From assembly GCA_905480405.1 (NCBI GenBank), contig CAJQQH010000126.1:1-48350 (forward strand): DNA of 48,350 nt, read 5' to 3'. Under the pieces are notes generated by a model. It saw nothing but the letters and a program-made list of their open reading frames with translations. It was not told where the DNA came from and did no database searches. Numbering within the stretch: position 1 is the first letter of the stretch; every line of letters starts with the position of its first letter. This document shows positions 40,910 through 48,350 of this stretch, in pieces. The position numbers and the translations under genes are program-made. The DNA is from an uncultured Polaribacter sp. GTDB taxonomy: Bacteria > Bacteroidota > Bacteroidia > Flavobacteriales > Flavobacteriaceae.

Positions 40910-43828
40910 CTAATCTAAAATAGCATCTTGAATAGTTTGCTGAATTTTAGTACGCATATTTGTTCTTATTAAACCCCTGTTCTTCATGTTAGGGTATACT
41001 CTATTTGATAGAAAAACGTAAACAATTTCGCTTTTAGGGTCTGCCCAAGTATAAGTTCCCGTAAAACCAGAATGACCAAAACTTTCATCGGAAACACAAC
41101 CACAAGTTGCTTTTACTTTTGGGTTTAATTGCGGCTTATCAAAACCCAAACCTCTACGTACTTTTTCTTTAGAATAATAACGATGATTAAACTTATCTAT
41201 CGTTTCTTCTTTTAAGTAGCGTTTACCGCCATAAAAACCTTTTTGCAAATACATTTGCATAATTTTAGCAACATCGTTTGCATTGGCAAACAAACCTGCA
41301 TGACCTGCTACACCACCTAACATTGCCGCACCCATATCGTGTACATTACCATGTACTAATTGATGCCTATAATAATCATCTTTTTCTGTGGGAACTATAG
41401 ATGCTTTGTGAAACTTTTTAAGCGGCAAATAGGTCATTCTATCTGCACCTAATGATTTATAAAATTTTTGATCTGCTAATTTATCTAAAGGTTGTTCATA
41501 CTTTTTTTCTAAGGCTTCTTTAAACAAATAATACCCTAAATCGCTATATTTATAACCAGCTCTATCTCTCTGATCTGCATTTTTAATATACTTATAAATA
41601 CTATCTTTATAGCTTTTTCTAATATATAAGTCTTCTGCTACTTTTACGTTAAATTTTGTAGATTTTTTCTTTCTATAAAAAATTGGCAAATTTTTATGCG
41701 TTATACTATCCTGTGTATCAACATAAAAAGGAATCCACGCTTTTAATTTTCCGTAATGAGACAGAATTTCTTTTACAGAAACAGACGCTTTATTAGAGGT
41801 TGTAAAACTTGGTAAAATATCTTGTAAACTTGCAGACAATGGTATTTTCTTCTCTTCTTCCGCTTTCATTATTAATGGTAAAGAAGCTAAAATCTTGGTT
41901 AAAGAAGCTAAATCATAAATATCTGAATTCCTAACCTTTCTTACTTTTTTTGAAGTATGATATCCGTAACTTTTATTAAAAACAACTTTCCCTTTTCTTG
42001 CAACTAAAACTTGAAAACCAGGAGCCATTTTTTCTTTTAAAATAGTATCTGCATAAGCATCTATTTCAGTTAATTTTTTTGATGATAATTGCACATCTTC
42101 TGGTATTGTATATTCAAACCTACTTAAACTGTATGTTTTTAAGCCAGATCCTTCTTTAAACTCATTACCTATTGAAACTGGTAATTTACCATTAGCTTCA
42201 AAAACTCCAAAAATTAATTGTGCAGATAATTCTTGTGCAATTTTACTATTCTGATAAGAAACAATTACACTTTCAATATTTTTAAAAGTCTTTAATTGCA
42301 ATAAACTATACGGACTTGCAAAAACATCTAAAATAACATTCTTTTCTCTTGCAATTTCTTGCAACCAAACCAATTCTTTTTCTGTAAACTTATAACTTTT
42401 CCAAGGATGTAAATTAGATTTATGAAAACCTATAATAACTTGATTATATGATTTTAACTTATTTATTAACCCATCTAAGTTATTATCTTTTACAACATCT
42501 ACTCTTGTGTAATTCTTTAACATTTTCACAAAATGAACACCAGAATCATCACCTAATTGTACATAAGCTATTTTTTTACTTTCTAAATTTGAAAAAGGAA
42601 TATCTTGCTTGCTATCTTTTAAAACAGTAATTGAATTTTTAACCAATTTTCTGTGTAATAAATCGTCTTCTACAGAATTTAAATCTTCATGTAAATTTTC
42701 TAAAACAACTGGTTTGTAGTTATGCAAACCCATCCAATATTTAGCTTTTAAAATTTTACGAACAGAAAACTCTAATTCCTTTACACTAAATGTATTTAAC
42801 TCTATTGCTTTTTTAATTAGGTTAACACTAGCAGGTACATTTTGGGGTATTAACAACAAATCATTCCCAGCTTGTATAGCTGCCAAATCTATTTCTGCAG
42901 ATGTTGCATAATTAGTTGCTCCTTTCATATTTAAACCATCGGTAATAATTAAGCCATTAAAACCAAGTTCTCCTTTTAATAAATTTGTAACCACATTTTT
43001 AGATAATGAAGTTGGTAAATTTGCATTCGATTCTAAACTAGGTATATTTAAATGAGCTGTCATTACACTTCCAATTCCAGCATCAAAAACCTTTCTGTAT
43101 GGGTATAATTCTATAGAATCTAACCTTGCTTTATCAAAATTTAAAAGAGGTAAAGTATAATGAGAATCTGCAGCGGTATCTCCATGACCTGGAAAATGTT
43201 TTGCGTTTGCCATAACGCCATACTTTTGCATACCTTGTGTAAATGCAATTGCTTTTTGTGTTACATTTTCTTTACTTTCTCCAAAAGAACGATTTCCAAT
43301 AATAGGATTTTTAGGATTGATATTAATATCTACAACAGGTGCAAAGTTTACATGAATTCCTAAACGTTTACAATGTTTTCCTAAATGCTCTCCAAATTGT
43401 TTTACTAAAGAATCGTTTCTAATAGCACCTAAAGTCATATTCCAAGGAAAACGATACGTATCTTTTAAACGCATATCTAAACCCCATTCGCCATCAAAAC
43501 CAATCATTAATGGTATTTTTGAAAGTGCTTGATATCTATTATTTAAAACAGCTTGTTTTTGTGGTGTTCCTTGCATAAAGATTAAATTACCTACATGATA
43601 TTTCTCTATCATTTCTGTAATAAAATCTTCGTGTTTTTTATCTAAATTAGAATACGCTTGCACCATAAATAACTGACCTATTTTTTCATCAATAGACATA
43701 TTACTCATAATACTATCTACCCAAATTTCTTGAGCTTCGTAATCTTTTGTTCTAAGTGGATCTATAGTTTGCGATTGCATTTTAACTGCAAATACAAACA
43801 AAAATAATAGCAATATTTTGTTCTTCAT
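40910..43828 (-). CDS. Glycoside hydrolase family 3 (NagZ-like) fused to a serine hydrolase (beta-lactamase fold)
   Basis: The 972-residue protein has a signal peptide (about 1-20). The GH3 barrel (about 28-370) shows the NagZ motif KHFPGHGDTAADSH (210-223) with His223 as the expected acid/base partner, and the nucleophile Asp297 in IITDGLNMKG. A linking GH3 C-terminal-like domain follows (about 390-560). A class C beta-lactamase-type domain begins near 585: the SxxK motif is S642-LTK645, Y761-S-D763 stands in place of YxN, and GHSGFTGT near the C terminus is the third motif. NagZ cleaves N-acetylglucosaminyl residues, and the second domain could deacylate or hydrolyse peptides. The pair suggests peptidoglycan or muropeptide turnover in the periplasm (inference). 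Confidence 0.92.
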   Translation of the reverse strand: MKNKILLLFLFVFAVKMQSQTIDPLRTKDYEAQEIWVDSIMSNMSIDEKIGQLFMVQAYSNLDKKHEDFITEMIEKYHVGNLIFMQGTPQKQAVLNNRYQALSKIPLMIGFDGEWGLDMRLKDTYRFPWNMTLGAIRNDSLVKQFGEHLGKHCKRLGIHVNFAPVVDININPKNPIIGNRSFGESKENVTQKAIAFTQGMQKYGVMANAKHFPGHGDTAADSHYTLPLLNFDKARLDSIELYPYRKVFDAGIGSVMTAHLNIPSLESNANLPTSLSKNVVTNLLKGELGFNGLIITDGLNMKGATNYATSAEIDLAAIQAGNDLLLIPQNVPASVNLIKKAIELNTFSVKELEFSVRKILKAKYWMGLHNYKPVVLENLHEDLNSVEDDLLHRKLVKNSITVLKDSKQDIPFSNLESKKIAYVQLGDDSGVHFVKMLKNYTRVDVVKDNNLDGLINKLKSYNQVIIGFHKSNLHPWKSYKFTEKELVWLQEIAREKNVILDVFASPYSLLQLKTFKNIESVIVSYQNSKIAQELSAQLIFGVFEANGKLPVSIGNEFKEGSGLKTYSLSRFEYTIPEDVQLSSKKLTEIDAYADTILKEKMAPGFQVLVARKGKVVFNKSYGYHTSKKVRKVRNSDIYDLASLTKILASLPLIMKAEEEKKIPLSASLQDILPSFTTSNKASVSVKEILSHYGKLKAWIPFYVDTQDSITHKNLPIFYRKKKSTKFNVKVAEDLYIRKSYKDSIYKYIKNADQRDRAGYKYSDLGYYLFKEALEKKYEQPLDKLADQKFYKSLGADRMTYLPLKKFHKASIVPTEKDDYYRHQLVHGNVHDMGAAMLGGVAGHAGLFANANDVAKIMQMYLQKGFYGGKRYLKEETIDKFNHRYYSKEKVRRGLGFDKPQLNPKVKATCGCVSDESFGHSGFTGTYTWADPKSEIVYVFLSNRVYPNMKNRGLIRTNMRTKIQQTIQDAILD

Positions 43829-43850
43829 ATTCTTTTCAATGTAATTTTTT

Positions 43851-43990
43851 GGGCGTTTAAATAGGCTTTCGCTACTCGCTTTCTTTTAGGTTTGTTCTCC
43901 AAACAATTTTTCTTCTTTTGTCAGAAAATTTATTAGAACATTCACCTAAAAAAGAGCTCAAACAAACCGTTCTATCTTTAACTGAGCACA
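43851..43990. repeat. Intergenic repeat-like element
   Basis: Between the GH3 start and the next gene, 43851 begins GGGCGTT and the stretch continues with GCTTTCGCTACTCGC and ends with GAGCTCAAACAAACCGTTC then TATC. This frame resembles a short interspersed intergenic element that I recognise from other Flavobacteriia genomes (starting GGGCGTT, ending CCGTTxTATCC...). An internal inverted repeat pairs TTTTAGGT (43884-43891) with ACCTAAAA (43944-43951). It is not coding. The identification rests on recall of a pattern, not a search. Confidence 0.45.
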
Positions 43991-44006
43991 CTTGTTAAAG
44001 TAATTT

Positions 44007-44492
44007 TTATACCAAAAATCGGTTGTGCCAACTTTCTTTTGCAGCAACTTCCCATTTATTTTCGAAATCTTCTTTTGTATTTACCATGTTATTAAAAACA
44101 ATAGTTTCTGCATGTATTTTTTTCTCTTTGGCAAACTTTTGAAAATCTGGTAACTTTACTAAATTAATGGTATCATTATCTTTAAAAGATACATTCATTT
44201 TATTCATTAAATCTAGCCCTAATTCTTTTTCTAATTCCTGTACAAAACGCACAGAACTATCTATAGAGCAACCAGAAACACTGTTAAAACTCTCGTCTAC
44301 AGCTAACACTAAAAACTGATTGTATTTAATGGTAAACGATCCTTTTAAATTATCGCCATGTCGTGTCCAAGAATTTATAAAATCTTCTGCTTTTGTAGAA
44401 ATAAACTCAATATCTGTATTATTAAATTCTCTGTCCGATTGATAAATCCAAACTCGAGAATTATTTGGTAAATTTTTATATTCTGTAAACAT
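44007..44492 (-). CDS. Conserved hypothetical protein (often labelled ABC transporter ATPase without support)
   Basis: The 161-residue soluble protein (MFTEYKNLPNNSRVWIYQSDREF) is a small acidic family common in Flavobacteriaceae. No Walker A or ABC signature is present, so the frequent database label ABC transporter ATPase is not supported. A conserved central block is QFLVLAVDESFNSVSGCSIDSSVRFVQELEKEL (about 59-91), with a single Cys in GCSIDSS. It lies 22 bases after the CarboxypepD_reg-like gene. Function is unknown. Confidence 0.72.
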   Translation of the reverse strand: MFTEYKNLPNNSRVWIYQSDREFNNTDIEFISTKAEDFINSWTRHGDNLKGSFTIKYNQFLVLAVDESFNSVSGCSIDSSVRFVQELEKELGLDLMNKMNVSFKDNDTINLVKLPDFQKFAKEKKIHAETIVFNNMVNTKEDFENKWEVAAKESWHNRFLV

Positions 44493-44514
44493 ATTCTTTT
44501 TGATGTTTAGTTAT

Positions 44515-45393
44515 TTAATTTGTAAGTTTTAAAGATATAGCAGGCGCATACTTACTATAATGTTTTACTTTACTTAAGCCCCATTTTCGCCAATTACCTC
44601 CAACATAAAAATATAAATCATTCACTTTCTTTTTAGGATACTTTGTAAAACCAACAACTGGCGAATAAAATACTTTCGCATTTTTATCTACTTCATTTTT
44701 ACCGTATTCGTTAAAAGGAATAAATAATTTTTCGAATGCAACAAACAAGCCATTTTCTGGCATTTCAATATCGTATTCTTCTAAATCCACAATCAATTTT
44801 AACTCTCCTTCTTTTAAAATTAAAGGTAAATTTACTTTTAGTAAATCGTTTTTAGGCAAACCTGTTTTTTTATCCTTATCAAAAATTCTAAATCTAAATT
44901 TAGATTGATTAGAGTGTCTTTTAGAAAAATGAATTTCTATTGTAGAAATATAACTACAACATTTATTTTTCTTACTACTAGGAAAATATTTAGCAATCAT
45001 TCTCATTCCTGAAGAATGAATCCCTTCTACTTTCTTTTTAACTTCATCTAAAACAACTTCTTTGTTTATTTTTTTTGTTAAAACAATTTCATCTAAAACT
45101 TCTACATTCGATTTTAGATACACTGTTTTTTTAAACAAGTCTTTTGCAAAAACAATAGTGTCTTTATAATTTAAGCAAGAAATATGGATTTTATTTTCTA
45201 AATATTTTTTATCTATAAGTAAATCAAATTTTCCATTTTCTTGAGATGAAATTCCTTTATCAGAATTTAAAAAACTAATGTTTGCATACACAACTGGTTC
45301 TTTTGTATCAAAATCTAATAACGTTCCGTTAAAATTTATTTTCTGACTAAATAATTGCGAACTAATTAATAAGAGGAAAAGTATCTTTTTCAT
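44515..45393 (-). CDS. CarboxypepD_reg-like domain exported protein
   Basis: The 292-residue protein has a signal peptide (MKKILFLLLISSQLFS, Q follows). Residues about 20-95 form a carboxypeptidase-D-regulatory-like beta sandwich (INFNGTLLDFDTKEPVVYANISFLNSDKGISSQENGKFDLLI), the domain also found at the N terminus of SusC/TonB-dependent proteins. The rest (about 100-290) has VLDEIVLTKK, ISTIEIHFSKR and VGGNWRKWGLSKVKHYSKYAPAISLKL at the end, and is an uncharacterised beta-rich domain. It is likely on the outer membrane or in the periplasm. It heads a two-gene run with the 161-residue protein. Confidence 0.8.
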   Translation of the reverse strand: MKKILFLLLISSQLFSQKINFNGTLLDFDTKEPVVYANISFLNSDKGISSQENGKFDLLIDKKYLENKIHISCLNYKDTIVFAKDLFKKTVYLKSNVEVLDEIVLTKKINKEVVLDEVKKKVEGIHSSGMRMIAKYFPSSKKNKCCSYISTIEIHFSKRHSNQSKFRFRIFDKDKKTGLPKNDLLKVNLPLILKEGELKLIVDLEEYDIEMPENGLFVAFEKLFIPFNEYGKNEVDKNAKVFYSPVVGFTKYPKKKVNDLYFYVGGNWRKWGLSKVKHYSKYAPAISLKLTN

Positions 45394-45447
45394 ATAACAA
45401 TTCGATGTATTTTTTTTTTAAACTTCTCTCGAAGTAACATTAATATT

Positions 45448-46275
45448 CTATCTTAAATTAAACTTCTGCTGTAAAGCTTGTAATTTTTCTGCGTCAGACA
45501 TTTTTACTTTCGGAGCTGTCATTCTTTCTTTAATAGCTTTTAGCACCTTTTTTGTGTATAACGGAAAATCTGCATTCTGAATCCAATTATTATAACCTGG
45601 GTTTTCTTTAAAAACCTCTTCTACAGTTCTGCCTTTGTATTTACCGAAAGAGAAAATTTCCTGATCTTCATCATTCATTAAAATAAAACCAGCAAAATCT
45701 GCTCTTTTTCCATGTGTAGAATATTCGCTTAATGCATCTACATCTTTACCAATATCTTCATACTTATCTAATTGTGCTAACAAGATTTCATACGTAGCAT
45801 TGGTATCTGCTTCTGCTCCATGAGCGCCTTCTAATTCTTTACCACAATAAAACTGATAACCTGCACTTAATGTTCGTTGTTCTTTTTTATGAAAAATAAC
45901 TTGTACATCAATGGCCTTTCTATCATTCATATCAAAATCTATACCAGCACGCATTAATTCTTCTGCTAATAAAGGAATATCGAAACGATTAGAATTAAAA
46001 CCAGCTAAATCGCAACCTGCAATCATTTCGCTTACTTTAGAAGCTAATTCTTTAAAAGTTGGTTCTGTAACTACTTTTTCGTTTGTAATTCCGTGAATTT
46101 CTGATGATTCTTTTGGAATCTCCATTTCTGGATTTACTAACCAGGTTTTACTTTCTTTATTTCCGTTAGGAAAAACTTTTAAAATAGATATTTCTACAAT
46201 TCTATCTGCAGCAATATTTACTCCTGTTGTTTCTAAATCGAAAAATACAATTGGTTTTGTTAAGCTTAAGTTCAT
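45448..46275 (-). CDS. 3'-5' exonuclease (DnaQ/DEDDh family)
   Basis: The 275-residue protein has the exonuclease motifs: ExoI FFDLETTGV with D13 and E15; ExoII LAGFNSNRFDIPLLAEEL; and ExoIII EGAHGAEADTNATYEIL with the His and Asp of DEDDh. It carries the two-metal 3'-5' exonuclease core (about 1-170). The C-terminal part (about 200-260, ILMNDEDQEIFSFGKYKGRTVEEVFKENPGYNNWIQNADFPLYTKKVLKAI) resembles a DUF3820-like accessory domain. It could proofread or process DNA or RNA; the substrate is open. A promoter in the region up to 46375 is not resolved. Confidence 0.92.
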   Translation of the reverse strand: MNLSLTKPIVFFDLETTGVNIAADRIVEISILKVFPNGNKESKTWLVNPEMEIPKESSEIHGITNEKVVTEPTFKELASKVSEMIAGCDLAGFNSNRFDIPLLAEELMRAGIDFDMNDRKAIDVQVIFHKKEQRTLSAGYQFYCGKELEGAHGAEADTNATYEILLAQLDKYEDIGKDVDALSEYSTHGKRADFAGFILMNDEDQEIFSFGKYKGRTVEEVFKENPGYNNWIQNADFPLYTKKVLKAIKERMTAPKVKMSDAEKLQALQQKFNLR

Positions 46276-46375
46276 TATTATTATTCTTAAAAATTATAAA
46301 AGTATAAAGTTTTAAAAGTAAAAATCTGTTTCCATAATTTTAACTTTAATACTTTACAACTTTTAAACTTAGTTT

Positions 46376-47236
46376 CTATTCGTTATCTAATTGCGCTTTA
46401 AAATCGTCTAATTGTGCAACTAATTTTGGCGACAATGTAGGTTCTTTAAAATTATATTTTTTTAATTCTTCTAATAATATTTCTGCTAAAATTAATCTTG
46501 CAGTAGGTTTATCATCTGCAGGCACTACAAACCAAGGTGCGTTTTCTTTAGAAGTTTTATTTAATAAATCTTCATAACAAAACATGTACTTATCCCACAG
46601 TTTTCGTTCTTTTAAATCTCCATCAGAAAATTTCCAATTTTTTTCAGGAATATTTAACCTTCTTAATAATCTATTTTTTTGCTCATCTTTAGATAAGTTT
46701 AAAAAGAATTTTAAAACAATGGTTCCGTTTTTAACCAAATGGTTTTCAAAATCATTAATTCTTTCCATTCTATCATGATAAAACGCATCATCTAAGTCTT
46801 CTATTTTTTTTACAGAAGGTATGTTTTCTCCAAAAATATAACCAGGATGCACTCTTGTTACCAACACATTTTCATAATGAGTTCTATTAAAGACACCTAT
46901 TTTTCCTTTTGCTGGTAAAGCAATATAATGCCTCCACATAAAATCGTGTTTTAACTCTAATTCTGTAGGCACTTTAAAACTATGTACTTCTACACCCGTA
47001 GCATTAAAATCTTTAAAAACTTCTCTTATTAAACTGTCTTTGCCCGATGTATCCATTCCTTGTAAGCAAATAAGCGCAGCATATTTACCTTCTGCATACA
47101 TAGCATTTTGTAATTCGCTTAACTTTCTTCTTACTTTTTTAAGTCCTTTTTTGGCATCTTCCACAACTTCTTTTGTAGAAAAATCTTCTAGATTTATAGT
47201 ACTCTTAACTTTATATTTTTCTAAATCCATCATCAT
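46376..47236 (-). CDS. ppk2: Polyphosphate kinase 2 family protein
   Basis: The 286-residue protein has the PPK2 Walker A G60-MDTSGKDSLI (60-70), the lid/Walker B region HYIALPAKGKIGVFNRTHYENVLVTRVHPGYIFGE and KNGTIVLKFFLNLSKDEQKNRLLRRL. PPK2 transfers phosphate from polyphosphate to nucleotides or in the reverse direction. Class I versus III (mono- or diphosphate preference) is not settled from sequence alone. Three ATGs in a row begin the gene (MMMDLEKYKVK); which one is used is uncertain. No PPX or PPK1 gene is nearby. Confidence 0.93.
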   Translation of the reverse strand: MMMDLEKYKVKSTINLEDFSTKEVVEDAKKGLKKVRRKLSELQNAMYAEGKYAALICLQGMDTSGKDSLIREVFKDFNATGVEVHSFKVPTELELKHDFMWRHYIALPAKGKIGVFNRTHYENVLVTRVHPGYIFGENIPSVKKIEDLDDAFYHDRMERINDFENHLVKNGTIVLKFFLNLSKDEQKNRLLRRLNIPEKNWKFSDGDLKERKLWDKYMFCYEDLLNKTSKENAPWFVVPADDKPTARLILAEILLEELKKYNFKEPTLSPKLVAQLDDFKAQLDNE

Positions 47237-47357
47237 TCTAATTAATGTTTAAAGATAAAAAAAATAGTGGGTTTCCCATTGATTTTCTCTTGGCTTTTAT
47301 CAATTAAAATGATAATTTTTTCATAAAATTTTCATCTTAATTTTTAATCTTTAAAAC

Positions 47358-47861
47358 ATGAAAAAAACAGTTATCATTCAAGGAAGTTCTAATAGCTTAG
47401 GCAACACACATAAAATAATTAGTTATTTAAATAAAGACAATGTATTTGATGTTATCGATTTAAAAACAAAGAACATTGGTGCTTTTGAATATGATTTTTC
47501 TAATGCAGATGATAATTTTTTACCATTAATGGAAGAAATAATAGCTAAATATGATACTATAATTTTTGCAACGCCCGTTTATTGGTATGCAATGAGCGGT
47601 ACTTTAAAACATTTTTTTGATAGAATGTCTGATTTATTACACCACAAAAAAGATTTAGGCAGACAGTTACGTGGTAAGAAAATGGCAATGATAAGTAACT
47701 CTGGAGAAGATGACTTAAAAAACGGATTTACAATGCCATTTATAGAAAGTGCAAAGTATTTAGGAATGCAGTATTTAGGAGATACACATACTTGGTTTTC
47801 TGGTGATGAAATAGCTGAAGAAGCTAAAGTAAGAATTGATGCTTTTAGAGAATTGTTTTAA
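47358..47861 (+). CDS. Flavodoxin-fold NAD(P)H-dependent oxidoreductase
   Basis: The 167-residue protein starts KKTVIIQGSSNSLGNTHKIISYL, the FMN-phosphate loop of the NADPH-dependent FMN reductase/flavodoxin-like group, and has IFATPVYWYAMSGTLKHFFDRMSDLL (about 74-99), which supplies the flavin-binding aromatic patch. It is likely a cytoplasmic reductase for quinones or other small electron acceptors; the substrate is unknown. It is divergent from ppk2 and both starts lie in a 121-base gap. Confidence 0.9.
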   Translation: MKKTVIIQGSSNSLGNTHKIISYLNKDNVFDVIDLKTKNIGAFEYDFSNADDNFLPLMEEIIAKYDTIIFATPVYWYAMSGTLKHFFDRMSDLLHHKKDLGRQLRGKKMAMISNSGEDDLKNGFTMPFIESAKYLGMQYLGDTHTWFSGDEIAEEAKVRIDAFRELF

Positions 47862-47988
47862 TTTGTTTCTAAAAAAACTAGAACTTAGTTACACTAGTTA
47901 TAATATTGAAGCTAATAAATAAATAGCTTAAATTGCATCTCATTTCATCACAATAATTATATAAGGTTTTAACCAAAATTTAAAAAAA

Positions 47989-48350
47989 ATGAAAATAGCA
48001 CCATTTTTAACCTTTGTTGGCAACCAATGCGGCAAAGCAGCAGAAGCGATAAATTTATACACATCTATTTTTCCTAATTCAGAAATTAAAAGCATTACAA
48101 AATACCAAGAAGGTGAAGCTGGTGGCACGCCAGATCTTATAAAATATGGTGTTTTTACATTAAACAATACCCAATACAAAGTTTCCGAAAGTAATTACAA
48201 ACACGCTTGGTCTTTTACACCAGCAGTATCTTTGTTTGTAGACTGTACCACAGAAAATGAGATAGATACTTTATTTAAAGAACTTTCATCTAACGGTGGT
48301 AAAGTAATGATACCTCTTGATAATTACGAATCTGAAAATTACGGATTTGG
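47989..48350 (+). CDS. VOC family protein (PF06983-like), partial at window end
   Basis: The frame from the ATG at 47989 stays open to the window edge (120 full codons): MKIAPFLTFVGNQCGKAAEA, then INLYTSIFPNSEIKSITKYQ, GVFTLNNTQYKVSES and AVSLFVDCTTENEIDTLFKELSSNGGKVMIPL. This is the PhnB/3-demethylubiquinone-methyltransferase-like subgroup of the vicinal oxygen chelate fold. Function within the subgroup is not predictable. The 3' part lies beyond the window. Confidence 0.85.
   Translation, partial: MKIAPFLTFVGNQCGKAAEAINLYTSIFPNSEIKSITKYQEGEAGGTPDLIKYGVFTLNNTQYKVSESNYKHAWSFTPAVSLFVDCTTENEIDTLFKELSSNGGKVMIPLDNYESENYGF

Noticed and set aside
46276..46375. Inverted A/T-rich segments between the exonuclease and ppk2 genes as a regulatory hairpin
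   Set aside because: The AAGTTTTAAAAGT / ACTTTTAAACTT pairing is imperfect and A/T-only; expected by chance at this composition.

Overview
The window is about 70% A+T and reads as a chromosomal segment of a marine Flavobacteriaceae bacterium (Bacteroidota), probably close to Polaribacter or Tenacibaculum. The evidence is the family content (DUF2851, DUF4834, DUF5683, DUF4159, WbqC, fused E1 alpha/beta), A-rich rather than Shine-Dalgarno leaders, and promoters with the Bacteroidota -7 element TAnnTTTG. The genus is inference. I see no tRNA, rRNA, CRISPR array, prophage or insertion sequence, and no gene-free stretch longer than about 300 bases.

Layout. 1-6.5 kb, mostly minus strand: a 7-bp tandem repeat; rpsU with its own promoter, a true Shine-Dalgarno and a terminator; a run agcS-like symporter > helix-hairpin-helix membrane protein > acyl-CoA dehydrogenase; and a tight operon PspC-like > K+ channel with RCK domain > RmlD-like reductase. 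6.6-18.2 kb, plus strand: uvrA, a LOG-family nucleotide hydrolase, an M1-peptidase-like protein with all zinc ligands replaced and a probable barrel domain, a fused branched-chain 2-oxoacid dehydrogenase E1, and a DUF5117-type metalloprotease. 18.2-28.4 kb: DUF2851 (minus), a nitroreductase-like gene, pepD, the conserved run parA-parB-DUF5683-dapB-lepB-wbqC, a Crp/Fnr-type regulator and a DUF6122-like membrane protein. 28.4-35.1 kb, minus: a surface-polysaccharide module (YfhO > GT4 > GT4 > flippase) and a DUF4834 gene. 35.2-40.8 kb, plus: a frameshifted outer-membrane protein gene, a GNAT-like gene, rsmE, DUF4159, a bile-acid/Na+ symporter family protein and a PlsC-like acyltransferase. 40.9-47.2 kb, minus: a GH3/serine-hydrolase fusion, a conserved protein often mislabelled ABC ATPase, a CarboxypepD_reg-like protein, a DnaQ-like exonuclease and a PPK2. 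The window ends with a flavodoxin-fold gene and a truncated VOC gene.

Most of this is core chromosome. The points I found most worth a second look are: (1) rpsU with a strong Shine-Dalgarno in a phylum whose ribosomes occlude the anti-SD with bS21, and Tyr54 present in this bS21; (2) the M1-like protein in which K-A-L-S-K-x18-D replaces HExxH-x18-E at exactly the same spacing; (3) a strong intrinsic terminator embedded in the first codons of the helix-hairpin-helix gene; (4) the outer-membrane protein gene whose signal peptide is split by a one-base frameshift; (5) a perfect palindrome at the -33 region of uvrA. I found no obvious defence island or wholly new multi-gene system.
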